From Actinomadura darangshiensis (lineage in GTDB: Bacteria; Actinomycetota; Actinomycetes; Streptosporangiales; Streptosporangiaceae): a stretch of 38,320 nt of DNA. Positions within the stretch are counted from its first letter, which is position 1. Each line of letters opens with the position of its first letter. This document shows, one piece after another, positions 8,513 through 17,947 of the stretch. Where the stretch lies: contig NZ_SMKY01000057.1 in assembly GCF_004349235.1 (NCBI RefSeq), positions 1 to 38,320 on the forward strand, in the 5' to 3' direction. The position numbers and the translations under genes were made by a program. The notes under the pieces are model-generated. The model had not been told where the DNA came from and made no database searches. It saw nothing but the letters and a program-made list of their open reading frames with translations.

Positions 8513-8667
8513 CCACGGCGGGCGGTATCGCCTGGGCATCCGTCACTCTCGCGAAGGGCGCAGCCCAGCTGTGGGTCGTCCTCACGGGTGCCGGGCTGCT
8601 CACCGCTCACGTAGTCGTGCACTTGACATGTTCACCGCGAGGCCGCGGAGAGAGGAGTCGTGGTTGA
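8392..8667 (+). pseudogene. Probable out-of-frame membrane C-terminus of the sigma-coupled gene
   Basis: Read in the frame beginning at 8392, this segment gives TDPDASADRLAEGADLHG followed by two hydrophobic stretches, AVAATVTTAGGIAWASVTLA and QLWVVLTGAGLLTAHVVVHL, ending at TGA 8665-8667. The hydrophobic pattern is far more protein-like than the overlapping frame of the annotated upstream ORF. The only in-frame GTG (8509) falls inside the first hydrophobic stretch, so it is unlikely to be a separate gene. Sequencing error in the GC-rich run 8360-8395, real mutation or programmed frameshifting are all possible. Confidence 0.55.
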
Positions 8668-8708
8668 GCAAGAACGGGATCGAGTGATCAGGGCCCTCCC
8701 TCTCACGG

Positions 8709-9866
8709 TCAGCCGACACGGTGGCCGTGTTTCCACACGGCGGCTGTTTGGGGGACGCCGGGGCGGTAGGCCAGGTGGATGTGGGACGGGGCCGTCAGGA
8801 CGTGGACGTCTGCCCGGGCGCCCGGGGTGAGGTGGCCCACGTCGGTGCGGCGTAGGGCTCTGGCGCCGCCTGCGGTGGCGGACCAGACGGCCTCGGCCGG
8901 GGTCATGTGCATGTCGCGGACGGCCACGGCGATGCAGAAGGCCATGCTGGAGCTGTAGCAGGAGCCCGGGTTGCAGTCGGTGGCGAGGGCGACGGTGGCC
9001 CCGGCGTCCAGGAGGCGGCGGGCGTCCGGGTAGGGCTGGCGGGTGGAGAACTCGACGCCCGGCAGGAGGGTCGCGACCGTTCGGGATGAGGCCAGGGCGT
9101 CCACGTCGGCGTCGCTTAGGAACGTGCAGTGGTCGGCGGACGCGGCGTCCAGTTCGACGGCGAGCTGCACGGCGGGGCCCTGGGTGAGCTGGTTCGCATG
9201 GAGGCGGGGCGCCAGGCCCGCCTTGATGCCCGCTTGCAGGACTTCGCGGGCCTGGTCGGCGTCGAAGGCGCCCTGTTCGCAGAAGACGTCCACCCAGCGG
9301 GCGTGCGGGGCGCAGGCCGACAGCATGTCCGTTGCCGCCAGGCGGGTGTAGGCGGCGGTGTCGTAGCCGGCGGGGACGACGTGGGCGCCCAGGTAGGTGA
9401 CCTCGTCGGCGAGTTCGGCGGCGATGCGGACGGCGCGTTCCTCCTGCTCGACCGTGAGGCCGTAGCCGGACTTGCATTCGACGGTCGTGGTGCCCTGGCG
9501 GGCCATTTCGCCGATGAGGCGGCGCAGGTTGTCGCGCAGGTCGTCGTCGGACGCGGCGCGAGTGCGTTCGACGGTGGTGCGGATGCCGCCGGCCGCGTAC
9601 TTCTGGCCGCTCATCCGGGCCGCGAACTCCTCGGCGCGTTCACCGGCGAAGACGAGGTGGGCGTGGGAGTCCACGAAGCCGGGGAGGACGGCCCGTCCGG
9701 CGGCGTCGAACGATTCGTCGGTGGCGGGGGCCCCTGCGGCCGGGCCCGTCCACGCGACGGTTCCGTCCTCGATCACGAGGGCCGCGTCGCGGATGACGCC
9801 CAGGCCGTCGCCGGCGGCGGGGTCGTTGGTGACGAGTTCCCCGATGTTCGTGATGACGGTGCTCAC
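8709..9866 (-). CDS. hutI: Imidazolonepropionase
   Basis: A 385-residue metal-dependent amidohydrolase that opens 4-imidazolone-5-propionate to N-formimidoyl-L-glutamate, the third step of histidine degradation. Metal-binding DSHAH (H68, H70), RLHANQL (H223) and ATDCNPGS (D297) are all in place, and the C-terminal motif on composite-domain return (DVHVL) is complete. Start GTG 9866 is supported by GAGG eight bases upstream. It is the last gene of the leftward hut operon, 22 bp after hutF. Its 3' end converges on the sigma-coupled gene across about 40 bp in which I see no clear terminator. Confidence 0.96.
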   Translation of the reverse strand: MSTVITNIGELVTNDPAAGDGLGVIRDAALVIEDGTVAWTGPAAGAPATDESFDAAGRAVLPGFVDSHAHLVFAGERAEEFAARMSGQKYAAGGIRTTVERTRAASDDDLRDNLRRLIGEMARQGTTTVECKSGYGLTVEQEERAVRIAAELADEVTYLGAHVVPAGYDTAAYTRLAATDMLSACAPHARWVDVFCEQGAFDADQAREVLQAGIKAGLAPRLHANQLTQGPAVQLAVELDAASADHCTFLSDADVDALASSRTVATLLPGVEFSTRQPYPDARRLLDAGATVALATDCNPGSCYSSSMAFCIAVAVRDMHMTPAEAVWSATAGGARALRRTDVGHLTPGARADVHVLTAPSHIHLAYRPGVPQTAAVWKHGHRVG

Positions 9867-9888
9867 CAGGGCAGCCTCTCACGCCGTG

Positions 9889-11244
9889 TCATTCGGGGCC
9901 GGGGGCCGTGACGGTGGTGATGGCGTCGGTCAGGGCGGCGGGGACGTCGTCGATCAGGAGGTGGCGGCCGTCGTGGACGACCTGGCGCCCGGAGACGACC
10001 ACGTGCCGGACGTCGGCGGACGTCGCGGCGAAGACGGCGGCCTCGGCGGCGTAGCCGGGGGCGGCGCCGGCGGTGCGGACCGAGCCGAGGTCGACGGTCA
10101 CCAGGTCGGCGTACGCGCCGGGTTCCAGGCGTCCCGCCTCGGGCCAGCCGAGCCCGTAGTGGCCGTTGGACGTGGCGGCGGCGAGCAGCTCACCGGCCGT
10201 CCAGTGGCCGCGGGCCCGGGTGCGCAGGCGCTCGTCCAGCTCGACCGCGCGGGCCTCCTCGAACAGGTCGATGACGGCGTGCTGGTCGGAGCCGAGGCAG
10301 ATCGGGGAGCCGGCGTCGGCCAGCGCGCGGGCGGGGCCGATGCCGTCGGCGAGGTCGCGTTCGGTGGTCGGGCACATGCACACGCCGGTCATCGTCGTGC
10401 CGAGCAGGCCGATGTCCTCGTCGGTGAGGTGTGTCGCGTGGACGGCGGTGGTGAGCGCGCCGAGGGCCCCCGCCTCGGCGAGCAGGCGGGTCGGGGTCAT
10501 GCCGTAGGCGTCCAGGCAGTCCTGGTTCTCGGCGGGCTGCTCGGACAGGTGGACGTGCAGCGGGGCGCGGTGCTCCTTCGCCCAGGACGCGACGGCGCGC
10601 AGCTGCTCGCGCGGCACCGCCCGGACGGAGTGGATCGCGGCGCCGACGCGAGCGTGCAGCCGCCCGGACTTGTCGGTCGCCTCGTGCAGGGACTCGACGC
10701 GGCGGACCCAGTTGCCGGCGGTGCCGTCGCCGAAGCGCAGCTGCGGGCCCGTGAGGGGCCGGCCGATGCCGCCGGTGAGGTAGCAGGTGTCCAGGAGCGT
10801 GATCCGGATGCCCGCGTCGGACGCGGCGCCCATCAGCGCCTCGCCCATCGCGTTCGGGTTCCCGTAGGGGGCGCCGCCCGGTTCGTGGTGCAGGTAGTGG
10901 AACTCGCCGACGCAGCTGATCCCGGCGAGGGCCATCTCGGCGAACACGGCGGTGGCGAGGGCTCGGTAGGAGTCGGGGTCGAGGCGGTCGGCGACCTTGT
11001 ACATCTGCTCGCGCCATGTCCAGAACGTCCCGGAGTGGGCTTGGACGCGGGAGCGGAGGGCGCGGTGGAACGCGTGGGAGTGCGCGTCGGCGAGGCCCGG
11101 CAGGGTCAGTCCGGGCAGGTGCTGGGCGTGCGGGGAGGGCGGGACGCCGGCCGCGACGCTGGTGATCCGCTCGCCGTCGGCCTCGATGAGCACGTCGGCC
11201 GCCACGCCGTCTCCGAGCCAGGCGAGCTGGGCATGCCACTGCAT
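9889..11244 (-). CDS. hutF: Formimidoylglutamate deiminase
   Basis: A 451-residue amidohydrolase-superfamily enzyme that hydrolyses N-formimidoyl-L-glutamate to N-formyl-L-glutamate and ammonia. The metal site is visible as DAHSHAFHRALRSR (H54, H56), then VHLSEQPAENQ, and GSDQHAVIDLFEEAR near the C-terminus. Start ATG 11244 follows AGGA with eight-base spacing. Its presence defines the branch of the hut pathway that needs a downstream N-formylglutamate deformylase. The M20 gene starts 10 bp upstream in the same operon and could provide that step. Length and motif order match the family. Confidence 0.95.
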   Translation of the reverse strand: MQWHAQLAWLGDGVAADVLIEADGERITSVAAGVPPSPHAQHLPGLTLPGLADAHSHAFHRALRSRVQAHSGTFWTWREQMYKVADRLDPDSYRALATAVFAEMALAGISCVGEFHYLHHEPGGAPYGNPNAMGEALMGAASDAGIRITLLDTCYLTGGIGRPLTGPQLRFGDGTAGNWVRRVESLHEATDKSGRLHARVGAAIHSVRAVPREQLRAVASWAKEHRAPLHVHLSEQPAENQDCLDAYGMTPTRLLAEAGALGALTTAVHATHLTDEDIGLLGTTMTGVCMCPTTERDLADGIGPARALADAGSPICLGSDQHAVIDLFEEARAVELDERLRTRARGHWTAGELLAAATSNGHYGLGWPEAGRLEPGAYADLVTVDLGSVRTAGAAPGYAAEAAVFAATSADVRHVVVSGRQVVHDGRHLLIDDVPAALTDAITTVTAPGPE

Positions 11245-11254
11245 GTCAGGATTC

Positions 11255-12454
11255 CTACCCGCGCGTCAGGTCGTCCAGTACCGCGGTGAGGGCCTCGACT
11301 CCGGCCAGCCGGTCCGCCGGTTCGGCGAACTCGGCGGGCGCGTGCGAGACCCCGGTCGGGTTCCGGACGAACAGCATCGCCGCCGGCAGCCGGGCCGACA
11401 GGACGCCGGCGTCGTGCCCGGCCCCGGTCGGCAGGACCGGGACCCCGCCCAGCGTCGCGGTGATCCGGTCGCGCAGCGCCAGGTTGAAGTCGACGATCTC
11501 GGTGTAGGACTCCTCGGCGAAGTCGACGCTCACCCGGTGCGGGCGCGCGGCCACGCGGGCGGCCTCGTCGACGTCCTTTACGGTCCGGCGGACGGCGTCG
11601 TCCAGCGGGCCTCGGGCGTCCAGCCAGGCGGTGACGGACGACGGGATCGCGTTCACCCCGCCTGGCACGACCTTGATCTTCCCGACCGTCGCGACCGTGC
11701 CGTTGCGCTCGGCTGCCTCGCGCGCGGCGATGACCATGTGCGCGAACGGGAGCATGGGGTCGCGCCGGTCGCTCAGGCCGGTCGTCCCGGCATGGTTGCC
11801 CTCGCCCGCGAAGTCGAACCGCCAGCGGCCGTGCGGGACGATCGCGCTCGCGACCCCGACCGGCTCGTCCAGCGCCCGTCCTTGCTCGACGTGGAGTTCG
11901 ACGTAGCAGGAGATCCGCGCGAGGAGGCCGTCGTCCGGGCCGATCGCCTCGGGGTCGAACCCGGCGTTGTGCATGACCTCGGCGAACGTGTGGCCGTCGG
12001 CGTCGGTCAGGCCGCGGGCCCGCGCCGGATCGATCGCCCCCGACAGCAGCCGCGAGCCCAGGCACGCCACGCCGAACCGCGCGCCCTCCTCCTCGGCGAA
12101 CGCCCCGATCCCGATCGGCCGCCGCGGCGTGACGCCGCGTCCGCGCAGGTCGTCGAGCGCGGCGAACGCGGACACGATGCCGAGCGGCCCGTCGAACGCT
12201 CCCCCGCCCGGGACGGAGTCGAGGTGGCTCCCGGTCAGGACGGCGTCGCCGCGCGACCCGTCGGCGGGGAGCCACCAGGCGAACATGTTGCCGTTGGCGT
12301 CGTGCTCGACGTCGAGGTCGCGGCGGCGCGCCTCGTCCAGGAACCAGGCGCGGCACTCCAGCTCCGCGGGCGTCCACGCGAACCGGTGGTACCCACCGGT
12401 AGCCTCATCCCGCCCGACGGGCAGGAGCTCCGCCCACATCTCCTCGAAACTCAC
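11255..12454 (-). CDS. M20-family amidohydrolase in hut operon (allantoate amidohydrolase-like)
   Basis: A 399-residue M20 metallo-amidohydrolase of the allantoate amidohydrolase/N-carbamoyl-amino-acid hydrolase group. Zinc-site motifs are present: GSHLDSVP (H77), GAFDGPLG (D88), FAEEEGARFG (E121-E123), ELHVEQG (H188) and a C-terminal GAGHDAG. The automatic name would be allantoate amidohydrolase, but the gene lies between hutU and hutF with 11 and 10 bp gaps, and no purine catabolic gene is nearby. Since HutF produces N-formylglutamate and no canonical HutG is present, I infer that this enzyme removes the formyl group to give glutamate. That specificity is inference from context; the fold and metal site are seen directly. 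Confidence 0.88.
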   Translation of the reverse strand: MSFEEMWAELLPVGRDEATGGYHRFAWTPAELECRAWFLDEARRRDLDVEHDANGNMFAWWLPADGSRGDAVLTGSHLDSVPGGGAFDGPLGIVSAFAALDDLRGRGVTPRRPIGIGAFAEEEGARFGVACLGSRLLSGAIDPARARGLTDADGHTFAEVMHNAGFDPEAIGPDDGLLARISCYVELHVEQGRALDEPVGVASAIVPHGRWRFDFAGEGNHAGTTGLSDRRDPMLPFAHMVIAAREAAERNGTVATVGKIKVVPGGVNAIPSSVTAWLDARGPLDDAVRRTVKDVDEAARVAARPHRVSVDFAEESYTEIVDFNLALRDRITATLGGVPVLPTGAGHDAGVLSARLPAAMLFVRNPTGVSHAPAEFAEPADRLAGVEALTAVLDDLTRG

Positions 12455-12465
12455 CTTGCCTCAAC

Positions 12466-14118
<1,653 letters not shown>

Positions 14119-14128
14119 GTCGGGCTCC

Positions 14129-15688
14129 TTAGGCGAGCGGGCCGGTGACGGCCTCGGCGGCGGCGACGAGCGAGCCGTCCCGGACCAGGGCGGCCGCGGC
14201 GGCGATCTCGGGGGCGAGGTAGCGGTCCGGGCCGGGCGGCGGGACGGTCTCGCGCAGTTTCGCGACCACGGCGGCGGTCGCCGGTCCGGGCCGCAGCGGG
14301 GTGCGCAGGTCGAGGGCCCGCGCGGCGGTGAGGATCTCGATGGCGACCACCTGGGCCAGCCCGTCCACCGCCCTGCGCAGCTTCCGGGCCGCGTTCCAGC
14401 CCATGGAGACGTGGTCCTCCTGCATGGCCGAGCTGGGGATCGAGTCGGCGCTGGCGGGGGCGGCCAGCCGCTTCAGCTCGGAGACGATGCTCGCCTGCGT
14501 GTACTGGGCGATCATGTGGCCGGAGTCGACGCCGGGGTCGTCGGCGAGGAAGGCGGGCAGCCCGGCGGACCGCCCCTTGTCGAGCATCCGGTCGGTGCGC
14601 CGCTCGGACATCGACGCGACGTCCGCGGCGGGCACGGCGAGAAAGTCGAGCACATAGGCCACGGGCGCCCCGTGGAAGTTGCCGTTGGACTCCACCCGCC
14701 CGTCCGGGAGGACGACGGGGTTGTCGATGGCGGACGCCATCTCCCGCCCGGCGACCAGTTCGGCGTGTTCGAGGGTGTCGCGGGCGGCGCCGTTCACCTG
14801 CGGGGCGCAGCGCAGCGAGTAGGCGTCCTGCACCCGGGTGCAGTCGGGGCCGCGATGCGACTCCATGATCTGCGAGGCGTCCAGCAGCGCCCGCAGGTTC
14901 GCCGCGGACGCGGCCTGCCCGGGATGGGGCCGGAGGTTCTGCAGGTCGGCGGCGAAGACCCGGTCGGTGCCGAGCAGCGCCTCGACGCTCATCGCGGCCG
15001 CCAGATCGGCGGTGGTGAGCAGCCTCCGCAGGTCGTTCATGGCGAGGACGAGCATGCCGAGCATCCCGTCCGTCCCGTTGAGGAGGGCGAGCCCTTCCTT
15101 GGCGCCGAGCAGGACGGGCGAGATCCCGGCCTCCGCCAGCGCCTCCCCCGCCGGCCTCAGTTCGCCGTTCGCGTCCCGGACCGAGCCCTCACCGATCAGC
15201 GCGAGCGCCACATGGGCGAGCGGCGCCAGATCGCCGGAACATCCCAGGCTCCCGTACTCGAAGACCTGCGGTGTGATGCCCGCGTTGAGCAGTCCGGCCA
15301 GCGTCCGGGCCGTGGTCGGCTGGACGCCCGTCCGCCCGGTGGCGAGCGTCCGCAGCCGCAGCAGCATCAGCGCCCTGACGACCTCGCGCTCGACCTCGGG
15401 CCCTGATCCCGCCGCGTGCGACCGGACGATGTTGAGCTGCAGTTGCGCCCGCAGCTCCGGCGCGATGTGCCGGGTGGCGAGCGCCCCGAAACCCGTCGAC
15501 ACCCCGTACACGGGCGTGGGGCGGGCCGACAGCTCCTCGACGTGGGCCCGCGCCTCGCCGATCAGCTTCAGCGCCCCGTCCGTCAGCGAGACCCGTGCAC
15601 CGTCCCGGGCGACCGCGACGACCTGCTCGAACGCCAGCGGTTCCGGCCCGACCTCAACATCCCCCATATCGAAACCCATACCCACCAT
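14129..15688 (-). CDS. hutH: Histidine ammonia-lyase
   Basis: First enzyme of histidine degradation (histidine to urocanate plus ammonia). The autocatalytic MIO cofactor would form from C150-S151-G152 in [16 protein letters not shown]; the first residue is Cys rather than the commoner Ala, a variation that should still cyclise. The catalytic Tyr is in [10 protein letters not shown] (Y61). The start is uncertain among three in-frame ATGs at 15688, 15679 and 15667; none has a strong ribosome binding site, so the first 7 residues may not be translated. As the first gene of the leftward operon it shares a short divergent promoter with the IclR-type regulator. Length of about 512-519 is normal. 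Confidence 0.96.
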   Translation of the reverse strand: MVGMGFDMGDVEVGPEPLAFEQVVAVARDGARVSLTDGALKLIGEARAHVEELSARPTPVYGVSTGFGALATRHIAPELRAQLQLNIVRSHAAGSGPEVEREVVRALMLLRLRTLATGRTGVQPTTARTLAGLLNAGITPQVFEYGSLGCSGDLAPLAHVALALIGEGSVRDANGELRPAGEALAEAGISPVLLGAKEGLALLNGTDGMLGMLVLAMNDLRRLLTTADLAAAMSVEALLGTDRVFAADLQNLRPHPGQAASAANLRALLDASQIMESHRGPDCTRVQDAYSLRCAPQVNGAARDTLEHAELVAGREMASAIDNPVVLPDGRVESNGNFHGAPVAYVLDFLAVPAADVASMSERRTDRMLDKGRSAGLPAFLADDPGVDSGHMIAQYTQASIVSELKRLAAPASADSIPSSAMQEDHVSMGWNAARKLRRAVDGLAQVVAIEILTAARALDLRTPLRPGPATAAVVAKLRETVPPPGPDRYLAPEIAAAAALVRDGSLVAAAEAVTGPLA

Positions 15689-15733
15689 TGGAACGCGCGC
15701 CGGGCCGGAGCCCCAGCCCTCGGCGGCGTCCTG

Positions 15734-15751
15734 TGTCTCAGATACGAGACA
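15734..15751. promoter_or_regulatory. Candidate operator between hutH and the IclR-family gene
   Basis: The sequence TGTCTCAGATACGAGACA is a perfect inverted repeat with 6-bp arms TGTCTC/GAGACA around a 6-bp spacer. It lies in the 71-bp divergent region, 46 bp before the first possible hutH start and only 8 bp before the regulator start. This is a natural position for a site through which the regulator controls both itself and the hut operon. The binding protein is inferred from context. Confidence 0.6.
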
Positions 15752-15759
15752 ATGGGGGA

Positions 15760-16521
15760 ATGAGCCAGGTGCCCGCCGCCCGCCGCGCCCTCGCGGTGCT
15801 CCGCCTGCTGGCCGCCGCGCCCGGCCCGCTCCCCGCCTCGGCGATCGCCCGCGCGCTCGGCCTCCCCCGCTCCAGCACCTACCACCTGCTGACCGCGATG
15901 GCGGCGGACGGCTTCGTCATCTCCATCCCGGAGGAGCGCCGCTGGGGCCTGGGCGTCGCCGCCTTCGAGGTCGGCTCCGCCTACCTGCGGCACGAGCCGC
16001 TGGAGCGGCTGGCGCGTCCGCTCCTGCGCCGCCTGGTCGACCAGGTCGGCGAGATCGCCCAGCTGGGCGTCCTGCACGGCGCCGAGACCCTCTACCTGCT
16101 CAAGGAGCAGCCGCCCCGGCACGCCACGCTCGTCACCGACGTCGGCGTCCGGATGCCCGCGCAGCTCACCGCGAGCGGCCGCTCGATGCTCGCGCACCTG
16201 CCTTCCGCGCAGGTGCGGGCCCTGTTCCCCGGCCGTTTCGTGGACCGCACCGGCCGCGGCCCGTCCTCCCTGCGCGAACTGCGCCGCGTCCTCGCCGAGG
16301 ACGCCCGCCGGGGCTGGTCGGCGGAGGACGGCCACGTCACCGAGGGCTTCGCCAGCATCGCCGCCTGCGCCTTCGACCACACCGGCCACCCCACCGCCGC
16401 GATCACGGTGACGTTCCGCCGCGAGGACCATCCCGAGGAGGGGCGGCCGCGCCTGGCCGGGTCCGTCCGCGCGACGGCCGCCGCGCTCACGACCCGGCTG
16501 ACCGGCCGCCCGCCCTCCTGA
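15760..16521 (+). CDS. IclR-family transcriptional regulator of the hut operon
   Basis: A 253-residue IclR-type regulator. The N-terminal winged helix-turn-helix is seen in RALAVLRLLAAAPGPLPASAIARALGLPRSSTYHLLTAM (about 8-48), followed by the IclR effector domain with LGVLHGAETLYLLKEQPP, the conserved SGRSMLAHLP segment and GHVTEGFASIAACAF near the end. ATG 15760 is preferred: the open frame continues upstream into hutH, but the protein pattern begins here. The adjacent GGGGGA is almost too close to be a normal ribosome binding site, so the message may be near leaderless. Divergent from hutH across a palindromic operator candidate; a urocanate or histidine-derived effector is plausible but unproven. 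It converges on the MbtH gene across 12 bp. Confidence 0.92.
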   Translation: MSQVPAARRALAVLRLLAAAPGPLPASAIARALGLPRSSTYHLLTAMAADGFVISIPEERRWGLGVAAFEVGSAYLRHEPLERLARPLLRRLVDQVGEIAQLGVLHGAETLYLLKEQPPRHATLVTDVGVRMPAQLTASGRSMLAHLPSAQVRALFPGRFVDRTGRGPSSLRELRRVLAEDARRGWSAEDGHVTEGFASIAACAFDHTGHPTAAITVTFRREDHPEEGRPRLAGSVRATAAALTTRLTGRPPS

Positions 16522-16533
16522 CCGGCCCCTGCC

Positions 16534-16764
16534 TCAGGCGGGCGCCGCCTCCGTCTCGGCCATGCGGCGGACCAGGCTCTTCGGCCGCATGTCGGTCCAG
16601 TGCTCGTTGACGTAGTCGAGGCAGGCCTGGCGGTCGTCCTCGGGGTGGGCGACGGTCCAGCCCTGGGGCACGGGGGTGATGACCGCCGGCCACAGCGAGT
16701 GCTGTCCCTCGTCGTTGACGAGGACCAGGAAGCGGCCGTCGGTGTCGTCGAATGGGTTGGCCAT
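16534..16764 (-). CDS. MbtH-like NRPS accessory protein
   Basis: A 76-residue MbtH protein, the small partner that stabilises and activates many NRPS adenylation domains. Family signature residues are present: [24 protein letters not shown], then VPQGWTV and [17 protein letters not shown], with the conserved tryptophans. Start ATG 16764. It is the last gene of the leftward peptide operon, 28 bp downstream of the capreomycidine synthase gene, and serves as the probable activator of one or more of the three A domains. Length is typical (about 70). Confidence 0.97.
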   Translation of the reverse strand: MANPFDDTDGRFLVLVNDEGQHSLWPAVITPVPQGWTVAHPEDDRQACLDYVNEHWTDMRPKSLVRRMAETEAAPA

Positions 16765-16792
16765 GGTTTCCTCTCGGTTCGGATGTGGAGGT

Positions 16793-17926
16793 TCAGCCGG
16801 CGACGTGCTGGAGGGATCGTTCCTCGCGCAGGACGCCGGCCAGCCGGTCGAGGCCGCGTTCGAGGGAGGCGGCCGGCCCGCCGAAGCCGAGCCGCACGCG
16901 CTGGGGGTCGCCGAAGCAGCTCCCCGGGACGAGCAGGACGCGGTGCTCCTGCGCGAGCCGGTGGCAGAGGGCGGTGGTGTCGTCGATGCCCACGAGCCGC
17001 GGGAAGGTGCTGACGCCGCCCATCGGGGTGACGAGGTCGACCAGCTCTGGGTTGTCGTCGGCCCACTGCCGGAGCACGACCAGGTTGCGGCGGGCCTGGT
17101 CGAGCCGCGGCGCGAGCAGGCGGTCGGCCCCGCGCGCCACCCGCGCGGCGAGGAACTCGACCAGCGGCGACAGGTGCAGTGTCGTCCGGTCCCGCAGGTC
17201 GAGGACGCCGTCGAGCACGTCGGGGTGGGCCAGGCACCAGCCGACGCGCAGTCCGGCGAGCCCGTACCCCTTGGACAGGGTGCCGAACGACACGGCGCGG
17301 TCGTAGTCGTTGATCGGGTCGCGCAGCGGCTCCCCCGCGTGGACCATCTCCCGGAACGCCTGGTCCCAGATGAGGTAGGCGCCGGCGGACCGGGCGATGG
17401 CGACGAGCTCGTCGCGCTCGGCCGCGGTGACCGAGGTTCCCGTCGGGTTGTGCGGCAGGTTGACGACGATCGCCTTGGTGGGCTCCGCGACGAGCGCGCG
17501 GAGCGCGCCGAGGTCGGGGCGGTAGCCGTCGGCGGCGTTGATCTCCCACGGCACGAGCTCGCAGCCGAGGGTCCGCGCGGTGGAGGCGAGGGAGTGGTAG
17601 ACGGGGTCCAGCACCACGACGCGGTCGCCCGGGTCGAGCAGGGTGCTCATGACGAGGTAGATCGCCTCGCTGGCGCCGTGGGTGACCATGACCTTGTGCG
17701 GGTCGCCGTCGCCCCACCGGTCCGCGATCGCCGCGCGCACCTCGTCGCCGCCGAGCGACATGCTGTCGCGCAGCACGATCGCGTCGAGGTCGGCCGAGGA
17801 GAAGCCCAGCAGCTCGCGCAGATCCGCCAGCGAGTAGTCGGCGACGCCGCTGCTGCCGATGTCGTCGTCGACGGCGAAATAGTAGTCGCGCATCCAGATC
17901 TCAAGTTCGGCGGGCGCATACTTCAT
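16793..17926 (-). CDS. Capreomycidine synthase-like PLP enzyme (VioD family)
   Basis: A 377-residue fold-type I PLP enzyme very similar in pattern to VioD of viomycin biosynthesis. The N-terminus [20 protein letters not shown], the segment [13 protein letters not shown], and the PLP lysine K219 in [18 protein letters not shown] match that family closely. VioD converts (3S)-3-hydroxy-L-arginine to the cyclic guanidino amino acid capreomycidine by beta-elimination and intramolecular addition. The VioC-like hydroxylase that would make its substrate is in the same operon. Start ATG 17926 has GGAG eight bases upstream. An ordinary aminotransferase of subgroup I is the alternative, but the operon context strongly favours capreomycidine formation. 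Confidence 0.88.
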   Translation of the reverse strand: MKYAPAELEIWMRDYYFAVDDDIGSSGVADYSLADLRELLGFSSADLDAIVLRDSMSLGGDEVRAAIADRWGDGDPHKVMVTHGASEAIYLVMSTLLDPGDRVVVLDPVYHSLASTARTLGCELVPWEINAADGYRPDLGALRALVAEPTKAIVVNLPHNPTGTSVTAAERDELVAIARSAGAYLIWDQAFREMVHAGEPLRDPINDYDRAVSFGTLSKGYGLAGLRVGWCLAHPDVLDGVLDLRDRTTLHLSPLVEFLAARVARGADRLLAPRLDQARRNLVVLRQWADDNPELVDLVTPMGGVSTFPRLVGIDDTTALCHRLAQEHRVLLVPGSCFGDPQRVRLGFGGPAASLERGLDRLAGVLREERSLQHVAG

Positions 17927-17947
17927 TTCGGCGGCTCCACTCTGTTC

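Noticed and set aside
8620..8635. TTGACA -35-like hexamer
   Set aside because: It falls inside the frameshifted coding segment and no -10 element lies at the right distance before a gene.
16508..16543. Inverted repeat GCCCGCC/GGCGGGC between the IclR gene and the MbtH gene as a bidirectional terminator
   Set aside because: The stem is only 7 bp with a 22-base loop and there is no T-run; it overlaps both coding ends and is expected by composition.
16793..17926. Ordinary aspartate/aromatic aminotransferase
   Set aside because: The N-terminal pattern and the lysine region match the VioD branch, and the hydroxyarginine-forming enzyme is in the same operon.
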